DNA of 48,828 nt, taken from NCBI GenBank assembly GCA_025362675.1, contig JANYFN010000115.1, positions 1-48,828 of the forward strand. The letters are read 5' to 3'. This document shows, one piece after another, positions 9,111 to 17,560 of this stretch. Origin of the DNA: Limisphaerales bacterium (lineage in GTDB: Bacteria > Verrucomicrobiota > Verrucomicrobiia > Limisphaerales > UBA11358). The position numbers and the translations under genes were made by a program. How positions within the stretch are numbered: position 1 is the stretch's first letter; each line of letters begins with the position of its first letter. A model generated the notes under the pieces. That model had not been told where the DNA came from. It saw only the letters and a program-made list of their open reading frames with translations, and did not search any database.

Positions 9111-9346
9111 CGGTGAATGCGCCCGTGATCTATGTCGGGCCGACACCGAGTCACGTGACGGAAATTCTGCAAAGATTTCCGGAGTATCCGCAGATTTCGG
9201 TGAAGCATGGTGAGGCATTTTCTCTCGCCGCACAGATCCGACAATGGGCGAAAAGTGAACGCGGGCGCGGAGCTGCGCCGGAAATTTTGCCCGCCTATTC
9301 CAAAGCCGCATTGATCCCCAAAATGCTGGCCGTCATCGAGCGTTAG
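9056..9346 (+). pseudogene. C-terminal remnant of an exosortase-locus glycosyltransferase
   Basis: About 96 residues, MGNAMLGLVHPCKVYNMLAV and VIYVGPTPSHVTEIL. The HPCKVYN...APVIYVGP segment is the nucleotide-sugar-binding C-terminal region of a GT4-type glycosyltransferase common in exopolysaccharide/exosortase loci. The N-terminal three-quarters of the enzyme are missing. The remnant is joined directly, in another frame, to the truncated regulator, so a single deletion removed the end of one gene and the start of the other. It ends about 50 bases before the exosortase. Confidence 0.6.
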
Positions 9347-9397
9347 GCGAAAAAAATTGCGGCATCTTCTGCCGGAATCGCCTAATTTATTCCCCTC

Positions 9398-11008
9398 ATG
9401 TTCCGAAGTAACGCAATCAACTGGCGGGGCTTTGTCGTCCTCGGCTGGCTGTGGTTTGTGCTGATCAACGAGCTCCGCGTGGAATGGACGGTGAATCCGC
9501 AATACGGTTATGGCTGGGCGGTGCCATTTTTATGCGCTTACCTCATTTGGGAAAACGCAACCAAACGGCGGTTGAATAACGTCAACTCCTCGGCAGAAAA
9601 AAGGCGACTGCCGTCGTCAATCGTCCTCCTGCTAATTTTTCTGGGCGCCTTGTTTTACGCCCCGACCCGTTTGGTGCTGGAAGCCAATCCCGGCTGGCGG
9701 CTTTTCAGTTGGCCACTCGCACTGGAGGTCGCTGTAATAACGTTGGGCCTTTTGCGCCTCACGTTCGCTGAGGCCTCAAATTTAAATCTCCAGTCGCGTT
9801 TTCAATATCGCGATTTTGTTTTTCCAATCTGTTTTTTCTTGGTGGCCGTGCCCTGGCCAACGTGGCTGGAACACAACGTCATCCAAGGCTTGACCCGCTT
9901 GGATGCCAGCGGCTCGGTCGAGTTGCTCGGTTGGTTTGGGATTCCGGCGATGGCGCATGGCAACGTCATCGAGGTGGCCACGGGGCCGGTTGGCATTGAC
10001 GAAGCCTGCAGCGGCATCCGTTCGTTTCAGGCGACGTTGATGATTTCATTGTTTCTCGGTGAGTTCTACCAACTTTCAATTTCGCGTCGCGCGGCTCTTA
10101 TTTTCGCGGGATTTTCACTTTCGTTTCTTTTCAACCTCGCGCGCATGACGCTACTGGTGTGGGTCGCGGCGACTAAAGGAATTTCCGCCATCGCCGCGTG
10201 GCATGATCCGGCGGGCGTGACCATTCTGTTAGGCTGCTTCTTCGGCTTGTGGGGTTTAGGAATGCTATTCAAACGAAACGGCAGACCGACAAAGCAACCG
10301 AACGTCGCAGCGGAAACAACCTCGGAACAAGTCGCTCCACCGCCGATAATCGTCGCTAAGTTTCGAACCATGCTGCTGCCACTCTTCATTTGGATGGTGC
10401 TGACCGAAATCGGCATTGAATCCTGGTATCGCTGGCACGAGGCGCGGCTACCGCGAGCAACCGAATGGACGGTGGCGTGGCCAACGAATAGTCCAACGTT
10501 CAAGCGCGGCATTCTACCGGCCAAGACGATGGAAATCCTCCGATTCGATGAAGGCCAGAGCGTTTCATGGAGCGACGCCGAGCAGATGTGGTCGGCAGTC
10601 TATCTTCGCTGGAATCCTGGCCGCACAGCTTTGCATCTGGCGGAAAATCACACGCCGGCGGCCTGCCTGACGGCGACGGGCCGGACGCTCAAAGTAATTT
10701 CCGAACTAAAATGGTTCGACCTTGGCGGAACAAATCTATCGTTGCGTTTGCCGTTCGCGATTTACGAAGTGACGGACATCGCGAAGCCGTATTATGTTTT
10801 TTATTGTTTGTGGGATGACCGTGCCAGTGCGCAAGGCTTCAAAACGACGGGGCTTAAATTCGATAACCGAATGGCATCTGTGCGGGCTGGCTTGCGCAAT
10901 CCTGGTCAACGTTCGCTTGAGATCGCACTGATCGGACCCGATAACGCTGACGCCGCTGAAGCCGCCTTGCGTGAGGAGTTAGCAAAAATCATTCAGATAA
11001 AAAATTGA
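9398..11008 (+). CDS. Exosortase with C-terminal EpsI-like domain
   Basis: About 536 residues. An integral membrane cysteine transpeptidase that recognises PEP-CTERM tails and links surface proteins to their destination. Multiple hydrophobic helices cover residues 1-300. The catalytic triad is visible: Cys204 in GIDEACSGIRS, Arg249 in FNLARMTLL and His269 in AAWHDPAG. After a short cytoplasmic-like linker another helix (MLLPLFIWMVLTEIGIESW) precedes a soluble domain of about 190 residues. That domain resembles the EpsI/DUF3485-type part of fused exosortases. Preceded by the broken glycosyltransferase. A plausible substrate is the PEP-CTERM protein at 45459. All three catalytic residues are intact despite the decayed neighbourhood. 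Confidence 0.85.
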   Translation: MFRSNAINWRGFVVLGWLWFVLINELRVEWTVNPQYGYGWAVPFLCAYLIWENATKRRLNNVNSSAEKRRLPSSIVLLLIFLGALFYAPTRLVLEANPGWRLFSWPLALEVAVITLGLLRLTFAEASNLNLQSRFQYRDFVFPICFFLVAVPWPTWLEHNVIQGLTRLDASGSVELLGWFGIPAMAHGNVIEVATGPVGIDEACSGIRSFQATLMISLFLGEFYQLSISRRAALIFAGFSLSFLFNLARMTLLVWVAATKGISAIAAWHDPAGVTILLGCFFGLWGLGMLFKRNGRPTKQPNVAAETTSEQVAPPPIIVAKFRTMLLPLFIWMVLTEIGIESWYRWHEARLPRATEWTVAWPTNSPTFKRGILPAKTMEILRFDEGQSVSWSDAEQMWSAVYLRWNPGRTALHLAENHTPAACLTATGRTLKVISELKWFDLGGTNLSLRLPFAIYEVTDIAKPYYVFYCLWDDRASAQGFKTTGLKFDNRMASVRAGLRNPGQRSLEIALIGPDNADAAEAALREELAKIIQIKN

Positions 11009-11338
11009 CGACGATCCGAGGAAGTGGCGATGCTCGCAACGATGCGACATGGCACTCGGAGTCCAGTGATTCGCCAAATTGATGCCCGTTGTCGGCTCCA
11101 ACAGGCTTGAATACGGTGTCGAAAAGTTGGGGGTTTATCAACATATTCGGTTGGCGTATCGAAAGACTCGACATAATCAGCGGGCAAGTCGTTAAAAACT
11201 AATTTGGTGTATCCGTCATTTTCTGCTTCAACGATTCAATCTTGGCTTCGCCAATTCGTCGGCAAATTTTTTAAGCAGCGGTAAGTGGCTCGGCCAGCCG
11301 CAGGCGGGCGACGGAAAGCGTCTTGGTTTTGAGGGAAC
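11009..11338 (-). pseudogene. Decayed unknown coding sequence before tRNA-Ser
   Basis: On the minus strand, protein-like runs occur in different frames: KLVFNDLPADYVESFDTP then VDKPPTF, followed in a neighbouring frame by FDTVFKPVGADNGHQFGES. The pieces line up end to end, as in a frameshifted gene. No family is recognised. Between 11355 and 11542 I see only short repeats shared with 6690-6945 and no gene. Confidence 0.3.
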
Positions 11339-11542
11339 GGCGAATGAGCTTGCCTTGGATACGGATTCTCGCAAAGAATATGCCCGATGAAATGAAGTGG
11401 ACTAAATTCGGCACCGATGACTTTTGCCAGCCACCGGATGATGAATTTTATTTATTTTCATCGCAACAATATCTGATTGCAGTATCAGATTGTCAGTTTG
11501 GTAAAGTTTATAAGACAGTAAGTGGCTTATAATGAAACGGTT

Positions 11543-11630
11543 GGAGAGATGGCTGAGTGGTTTAAGGCACACGCCTGGAAAGCGTGCGTAGGTAACACTA
11601 CCGTGAGTTCAAATCTCACTCTCTCCGCCA
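11543..11630 (+). tRNA. tRNA-Ser(GGA)
   Basis: Eighty-eight bases including an encoded CCA. The acceptor stem GGAGAGA pairs with TCTCTCC. The D arm is GGCTGAGTGGTTTAAGGC. The anticodon stem CACGC/GCGTG encloses CTGGAAA with anticodon GGA. A long variable arm, as required for class II tRNA-Ser, and a T arm containing GTTCAAAT follow. It reads UCC/UCU codons. Confidence 0.95.
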
Positions 11631-11698
11631 GCTTCATTGGTTTTCTTGATTGGCTGCTAAAATTCTATTCTTATTCTATCATTCGAATATATGAGGGA

Positions 11699-12019
11699 CT
11701 AAGCTGGTAGTGCCTTAATTTGAAAATCAGAAAACGGCCTTCTCGAATTAATATAGGGTTGCATAATTGAAAGCGCATCCCAATCTTCATTTTCAATCGA
11801 ATTCCAGACAAAGTTTGCAATCCAATCAGCAAATTGAAGCCCATAATCAAAATGACTTTCGCCTGGGGCATGAATCAATTTTGTTATCACCCCGCACTCA
11901 AACCAAAGTGTTTTTTGCAAATACGATCCCAGCTCTCGCCCCGATTTTAGTTTCATGCCGCGCTTATCCAAATTGACTAACTGACTTTGCGGCGGCAAGG
12001 TCGGCTTGCCCGGAGGCAT
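11699..12019 (-). CDS. DUF3800-like C-terminal fragment
   Basis: 106 residues. LVNLDKRG, an alpha-helical middle, then FDYGLQFADWIANFVWNSIE resemble the C-terminal part of DUF3800 proteins, RNase H-like nuclease folds often linked to mobile elements, where an acidic residue follows LQ.AD. The N-terminal half with the first catalytic aspartate is absent, because a stop lies immediately upstream of the ATG. The ATG is 4 bases after the stop of the NusG-like gene. It may be a truncated passenger or a genuine small gene of the operon. Confidence 0.35.
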   Translation of the reverse strand: MPPGKPTLPPQSQLVNLDKRGMKLKSGRELGSYLQKTLWFECGVITKLIHAPGESHFDYGLQFADWIANFVWNSIENEDWDALSIMQPYINSRRPFSDFQIKALPA

Positions 12020-12023
12020 TTTA

Positions 12024-12602
12024 TTAGGCCCGAGCTTCTGCGCCGAGGATTAGCTCCCGCGAATCGGCATCCTTCACGATCCGGTTGGCATCCACCTCCA
12101 CCGTTTGTTGGCCACCAAGAAAATCCATCAGCACCGCCACGCGTTTGGAACCGGGCATCACGCGGCTGACCACCGCATCGAGGCCGTGCAACGAGCCGCC
12201 GACAATCCGCACGGAATCGCCCGCCGCCACGGTGTCAGGGATTAGGTGGACATCCGCTTCGCCCACGTTCGCGCGCAAGGCGGCGATGGTTTCCTCCGGG
12301 ATCAGCGGCCAATGCGAGCCGAAGTGAACAACGTTGCTGACGCCGGGCGAATGATAAATTTCCCGGAGCGAGGTGTGCCAGTCGAAGCGTGCGAAAAAAT
12401 AGCTGGGGAACAACGCCTCCGTCACCCAGACCTGGCCTTTGCGCGTGAGGCGCTTGAAGCGGACGCGCGGGACGAAGACTTCCAAACTATTGCGCCGCTG
12501 CAAATGCGTCGCCGCGATAACTTCATGCTTCGGTTGTGACCGCAAGCAGAACCAAGCCAACTGGAAGGATGGCAGCGAATTCGGTTTCAGCGAGTCATTC
12601 AC
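12024..12602 (-). CDS. NusG-family antitermination protein (RfaH/UpxY-like)
   Basis: 192 residues. The NGN domain spans about residues 15-115 (AWFCLRSQPKHEVIAATHL, FVPRVRF, FPSYFFARFDW, GVSNVVHFG), followed by a KOW-type region (GDSVRIVGGSLHGLDAVVSR). Specialised NusG paralogs bind RNA polymerase and suppress termination in long operons such as capsule and exopolysaccharide loci. Its ATG overlaps the TGA of the upstream tyrosine kinase gene by four bases (ATGA), so the two are translationally coupled. This fits control of the adjacent polysaccharide genes rather than general transcription. Confidence 0.8.
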   Translation of the reverse strand: MNDSLKPNSLPSFQLAWFCLRSQPKHEVIAATHLQRRNSLEVFVPRVRFKRLTRKGQVWVTEALFPSYFFARFDWHTSLREIYHSPGVSNVVHFGSHWPLIPEETIAALRANVGEADVHLIPDTVAAGDSVRIVGGSLHGLDAVVSRVMPGSKRVAVLMDFLGGQQTVEVDANRIVKDADSRELILGAEARA

Positions 12603-14719
12603 GTTGGCATTTCTGAGTAATATTCAGGATAGCGATAATGATAATAGTCGCCCGCTTTTGTATTGACGGCATTGAAGGTAAGACCGATCACATTCACATT
12701 TCGCTGCTGCAATTGATTCAACGCCGCTTGCGCCATGCGCGCTGGCGTGACTCCGGCGCGCACCACCAGAATCAAACCATCCAGATGCGGGGCCAGACTG
12801 AGCACGTCATCCGCAACTAAGACGGGCGCGGAATCGAATATCACGAAATCGTAATGACTTTCAATTTTTTTCAATAGTTGATCCGACGCAGCAAAAGCGT
12901 TGCCCGCATGGCGCTTGATTTTCCCGCGCGGCATCAAGGATAAATTCGGAATATCCGTTGGGGCCACGGCCAACTCCCACTCCACTTGGCCACCAATAAC
13001 TTCGGACAATCCTGATCTCGCGGCATCGACGGAAAAAAGTTTATGCAACACGCCGCGGCGCAAATCCGCATCAATCAACAATACCCGGGCGCCGCCTTGG
13101 GCGAGCGTGAAGGCAAAATTGGCGGAGGTGATGGACTTGCCGTCGTTCGGGCAAGCGCTACTGATAACGATGGTTTTGAGTCGCTTGGTCACGGGTTCCT
13201 GCTTGAACGAGTCCTTGTAAAGAAACGCCGAGCGCAAACTGCGGTTCGCCTCCACGAGCGGGTGACGGTCGTCGTCTGACTTGAGGATTCCCGTTTTCTC
13301 CAACAGGGGAATCTGTCCGAGCACGGGAAGATTAAATTTCTGTTCCAACTCGGTGAAGGTATTGATCCGATCATCAAAATGGCCAATCAACGCCAGAAAC
13401 GCGACCCCCAGAAACAAACCGATCAAAGCCGACATGATAAGATGCTTCTGTGCCTCCAACGCCACTTCGCCCATGGGCGTGGCTGGTTCCAGAACCGTCA
13501 CACTTTCCTGGCCGATACCTTTATTGGCATCAAGCGTTTGCAAGCTGGCCTGCATCTGGTCGTAAGCCGATTGCAGCCGTTTCACGTTTTCCTTGAGCGC
13601 CTCGAAGACCGCCAGTTTTTTGCTGACGTCCATCGCCTTCGTTTCCCACTCCTTGACCTGATTTTCCAAATCTTCCACTTGCAGTTCCAGCGTGCGCTGA
13701 CGGTTTTTCAACTGTTCCTCGCTTTGTTGCCGGTAGATCACGAGCTGATTCTCCTGATGATCAATTTTTTCGCTCAGACTGACCATTAACGGTGCCGTGG
13801 CCACCAAGGTATTTGTCAGCTCATCCCGATTGGCTTTCAGCAAAAGTAACTGGCGCTTGGTTTCCAAATACGCTTCCTCGAACGTGCCCAGATTGAACGG
13901 TGTATCGTTGCCGTCCCAATTCTTTGGTGCGCCAGTCGATGCGGCGGTGTTCGTCTCCGTCACCGCTTTGTGGGTCATGGCAATCTGCTGAAGCCGCTCC
14001 AAATTCTGGTCTAGGGTCAATGTCTTCAACTGATGCAATTCCGAGCGCCGCCGGGCGAGTTGGCGGGTCAACTCCGCGAGATAATCGGCGGCATTATTTC
14101 CGCCGCTGGCTTGCAGAAAAACCACGCTGTTACTGGATTGGTATTGCAACATCGCATCCTTGGCGCGTTGCAGCTCGCCGCCGATATTTTTGAGTTCCTC
14201 CGCCATGCTGGACTGGGTGGCGCTGCTGGCGTTGGCGAGCAATTCGTGTTTCAAATTGATGTATTCGTCCATCACCGCCTTAAGATAGTTCTGCGTGTAT
14301 TCAGCGTCCTCACCTACCGCCCGCAAATTGAAAATGCTCGTCTTTGGCGACAGCCCCACCTCGATCTGCACCGGCACACGATGTAACTCAGGATGCTCCG
14401 TTTGCAACTTCGCCTGCACGCGGTTCATCACCGTGTCACCCTGCATCAACGCCACTTGTGTGCCATAGAAATAATTGAACTCCTCCGAATAAACATTGGC
14501 GTTCGGGATCGAGAGCTTTACGTTCACAATCATCCGCCCGGCCGAGGCATATTTGGGCGCGGTTTTTTTCAGCAGATATGATTGGATTTGATAACCGACC
14601 AGCGTCGTGAGCAGGGGAATCCACCAAAATTTGAAAAGAAGGGTTCGGTAACGCTGCAACTGGTTGGAAAAACGGGTTGCAAATGCGATCGGCGGTTTGA
14701 CTGGCGCGTCTTCTTCCAT
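12599..14719 (-). CDS. Wzc/CapB-like polysaccharide co-polymerase tyrosine autokinase
   Basis: 706 residues. Controls chain length and export of exopolysaccharide in the inner membrane. An N-terminal membrane helix (FWWIPLLTTLVGYQIQSYLL) starts a Wzz domain. A long coiled-coil periplasmic region covers about residues 150-390, and a second helix (LIMSALIGLFLGVAFLALI) leads to the cytoplasmic BY-kinase. The Walker A is SACPNDGKSITSANFA, Walker A' VLLIDADLRRG and Walker B-like FVIFDSAPVL. A tyrosine-rich tail (DYYHYRYPEYY) is the expected autophosphorylation cluster. It precedes and overlaps the NusG-like gene. No other polysaccharide polymerase genes follow, so the locus is incomplete in this window. 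Confidence 0.88.
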   Translation of the reverse strand: MEEDAPVKPPIAFATRFSNQLQRYRTLLFKFWWIPLLTTLVGYQIQSYLLKKTAPKYASAGRMIVNVKLSIPNANVYSEEFNYFYGTQVALMQGDTVMNRVQAKLQTEHPELHRVPVQIEVGLSPKTSIFNLRAVGEDAEYTQNYLKAVMDEYINLKHELLANASSATQSSMAEELKNIGGELQRAKDAMLQYQSSNSVVFLQASGGNNAADYLAELTRQLARRRSELHQLKTLTLDQNLERLQQIAMTHKAVTETNTAASTGAPKNWDGNDTPFNLGTFEEAYLETKRQLLLLKANRDELTNTLVATAPLMVSLSEKIDHQENQLVIYRQQSEEQLKNRQRTLELQVEDLENQVKEWETKAMDVSKKLAVFEALKENVKRLQSAYDQMQASLQTLDANKGIGQESVTVLEPATPMGEVALEAQKHLIMSALIGLFLGVAFLALIGHFDDRINTFTELEQKFNLPVLGQIPLLEKTGILKSDDDRHPLVEANRSLRSAFLYKDSFKQEPVTKRLKTIVISSACPNDGKSITSANFAFTLAQGGARVLLIDADLRRGVLHKLFSVDAARSGLSEVIGGQVEWELAVAPTDIPNLSLMPRGKIKRHAGNAFAASDQLLKKIESHYDFVIFDSAPVLVADDVLSLAPHLDGLILVVRAGVTPARMAQAALNQLQQRNVNVIGLTFNAVNTKAGDYYHYRYPEYYSEMPT

Positions 14720-15451
14720 TGTTTCAAAAAAATCGAACCGACACTTTTTGAGTTTAAAACCTCTCCGCGCAAAGGGTTACTGGGAACACGCCGAAGCACA
14801 AGCACATTCTGCCCAGGCTGGTGCCGTGATCAGAACAAAATTGCACCGCAACGAGCCGCATTTCCTCCCTTCAAAAATTTCTCAAGCCAACTGCCGATCG
14901 AAAAATCATCAACCTGTTTAGAATTACTTGAACCTATTGAGTAGTTTGAAACCGGTCTAAGTGAATGATAGGTGACGCATCCTTACTAATGTCCTTGCTC
15001 ATAGAAAAATACTGAGCCTAGACTGGTAAATGCGCGCGTCACCTTTAGGACAAAATGATTTTAGTTAGAAAAAAGAATTAAGTAATGGCCAGGATCGCCG
15101 ATCCACGAGAGTCGTAAGCGGCGGACGATTCCGCCCGCCAACAATCAAACCATTTACAATTTAGCTAACGCAACCAACCAACCAATGCCAACAGCGCCTC
15201 AACATATCCGCCCGCACCCGATTCTTGACAGCCTTGTCTTGAAACCTTTCACAAGGTATGCCCGCCGCCCAGCTGATGCCGGGTGTTGCCAATAAAAATT
15301 CAACGCGCGGCGCCGCCGATCTGCTCAGTAAAGCGCGCAAAAACCATTGATTTCAAAAGATAAAACTCGTTCATGCCCGCCGTCCCAACGGCAACGGCCA
15401 GACCGCATCTCGCCGTCCGCTGAAGTGGCGCAACGTTGGCAGCCATTTTGC
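14720..15451. other. Long intergenic region before divergent surface genes
   Basis: About 730 bases between the tyrosine kinase (minus) and the surface protein gene (plus), without a convincing gene. It contains the interlocked inverted repeats at 14951-15044. A smaller inverted repeat, CCTTGT at 15232-15237 with ACAAGG at 15251-15256, lies near a TTGACA at 15225. The TTGACA has no well-placed -10 partner. The region should hold the promoters and any leader RNA of both genes. Confidence 0.5.
14951..15044 (+). ncRNA. Candidate H-type pseudoknot RNA element
   Basis: Two interlocked 9-bp helices can form. ACCGGTCTA (14951-14959) pairs with TAGACTGGT (15019-15027) with one G-T wobble. AGGTGACGC (14970-14978) pairs perfectly with GCGTCACCT (15036-15044). 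The order of the four arms is that of a pseudoknot, with connecting loops of about 10, 40 and 8 bases. The wobble pair is allowed only in a plus-strand RNA; on the minus strand it becomes an A-C mismatch. Transcription of the region is not shown, and paired DNA operators are the main alternative. Confidence 0.35.
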
Positions 15452-17461
15452 ATGGGTAACGGCATGCCGATGTGGCAGCATAGCATCCGGTTCGCTCCTA
15501 CCCGGCAGATTTTGATCTGCCTATTGGGTTGGGTGATGCTGTCGTTGGTTTCCGCCGAAGCGACCCAAAGTGTGAACTTCGGTTGGGATCCGAGCGCAGA
15601 TCCCAACGTCGCTGGTTATAATATCTATTTCGGCACATCCAGCCATATCTAAACTAACAAGGTGTCGGTAGGTAATGTTACCGGTGCCTCGGTTGGTGGA
15701 CTAGCTGAAGGCGTAACTTATTACTTTGCCGCCACGACTTACGATACGTTGAACTTGGAAAGTTCCTATTGTGATGAACTCACCTACACAGTTCCCAACC
15801 CACCCACCAACCAGCCGCCGACGATAACTTCGCTCCAAGCTACCAATCAGGCCGATGTCGGCGCGAGTCTGGCCTTTTCGTTGACGGCCACCGGAACCGG
15901 CCCGCTGGCTTATCAGTGGCTTTGTAACGGCAGCAACCTGATCTCGGCCACCAATTCAATCCTGTCTTTCCCGAGCATTTCAATGGCGCAGGCCGGAGTC
16001 TATCTTGTAATCGTGACGAATACTTTTGGTTCCGCCACGAGCGCGCCGGTGAATCTGACGGTGTATGTCACGGCCCCGATTTTAACTCCGCTGCCACGCG
16101 TCAACGGCCATTTCGCCGTGAACGTCACGGGCCGGCCCGGCTATCAATACGTCGTGCAAGCCTCGACGAATTTGGTGAACTGGGTTTGTATCGCCACCAA
16201 CACTGCGCCGTTTGATTTTGTTGATTTGGATTCCAGCCAGTTTTCACAACGCCTTTACCGGGCGTTTCTGCCAACGTCCACCACGATTCTCTCCCTCCCG
16301 ACCAACCTGCCGCCGACGATCACTTCCTTGCTGGCGACCAACGCGGCGACGCTCGGACAGAATCTTAATTTCAGCGTGACGGCTTCCGGAGCCGGGCCGC
16401 TGGCTTATCAATGGATTTTTAACGGCAGCAATATCCTTTCGGCAACCAATTCTGTTCTATCCTTAAACAGCGTTACGACCGCACAGGCGGGAACTTTTTT
16501 GATTATCGTGACCAATAACTTTGGTGCCGTGACCAGTGCGCCCGTGAACCTTACGATAAGCGTCGCCGTAGCGGTATTGACTCCGGTTGCGCCGGTCAAC
16601 GGGCAGTTCGCGTTAAGCATTGTCGGCCAGCCGGGTTATCAGTATGTGGTTCAAGCTTCCACCAACCTCGTGAACTGGATGTCAATCGCCACGAATATTT
16701 CGCCGTTCAATTTTGTAGATGCCGACACGAGTCGCTTTTCAGAAAGATTTTATCGAACCTATATTCTAGGTTTGTCGGCGACGAACTCCGTGACTGATAT
16801 CACCAATGGATTGTTCGCCTCCTATCCGTTGGCGGTTAATGGAAACGATTTGGAAAGTGGCAATAACTTGACGCTCGCCGGCTTCCCTAGTTTTAGCGCG
16901 GGCGCGGTCAATTGGAACGGCGCTGTGCCGACGCTCGGCTACAGTGCGCCTCGGCAATGGCCGCAGTCTGGCGTCACCGTGTCCGCGTGGATCAACATGG
17001 CGGATCCGTCTGCGAACTACATTGTCGCCTCGTGTTACGGCGACAGCAGCGGGCAGTTGCAGCAGTCCTACTTACAGTTTTTCACGCAGAACGGCGCGTT
17101 GAACGCGCGCATCGTCCAGCATATTGACACGGATTTCATTGGTCGCGCCACGCCGGCGAAGCTCTCGGCGGGCTGGCATTTCGTTGCGTTTACTTGGGCC
17201 GGCGGGATAAATAGTAGCTCTATCAGCATCTATCTCGATGGAGTGCGAGTTGACACCACTGATGCCAATGGTGGAAATTTCACCAGCGCTTATTCGGGCG
17301 GCGATGTGCCGCTGACCGTCGGCGCACAATTCTCGGATGGCTGGGGCATTTCGGGAAGATTCTACGGCCAACAAAAGAGTGTGCGGATGTATGACCGCGC
17401 GCTTTCGGTGAACGAAATTCAAAACTTATATTCTAACGGCTTGAACGGAAACCGTTATTGA
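15452..17461 (+). pseudogene. Exported FN3/Ig-like/LamG surface protein with in-frame stop
   Basis: From a start near 15452 the frame has a signal peptide (QILICLLGWVMLSLVSA), then a fibronectin type III domain (NFGWDPSADPNVAGYNIYFG). A TAA at 15650-15652 interrupts that domain. The same frame resumes at once with TNKVSVGNVTG and EGVTYYFAATTY, the missing FN3 strands. Two Ig-like plus verrucomicrobial C-terminal-type modules follow, then a concanavalin/LamG domain (about 16800-17440; FASYPLAVNGNDLESG, WHFVAFTWAGG). No sorting tail is seen. The stop is a single codon change in otherwise well-preserved sequence, so it is a recent nonsense mutation or a sequence error. A GTG after the stop (15662) could start a leaderless product. 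The start is uncertain. Confidence 0.7.
15815..16770 (+). repeat. Tandem duplication of a 495-base Ig-like module
   Basis: The segment from 15815 to 16309 recurs from 16310 to about 16770. Both copies start with PPTITSL and contain GPLAYQW, NGSN, SATNS, AQAG, IVTN.FG, TSAPVNLT, PVNG-like, GYQYVVQASTNLVNW and F.FVD, in the same spacing. The copies have diverged at many positions, so this is an old internal duplication of a domain pair and not an assembly duplicate. Confidence 0.85.
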
Positions 17462-17560
17462 GCAAAGATGATAGGGTCTTTCACCACGGGTATCCTGCGA
17501 TACAACTTTTCCAGAAGTAGATAACGATTTATTACTTACTTGGAATGTTCCGAGGTAAAA

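Noticed and set aside
11323-11532. Plus-strand frame of 69 codons before tRNA-Ser
   Set aside because: No motif and no homologous look. It overlaps repeat blocks shared with the 6.7-kb scar.
15650-15652. TAA as recoded amino acid or programmed readthrough
   Set aside because: TAA is the least readthrough-prone stop and no recoding signal is visible. A simple mutation or error is more likely.
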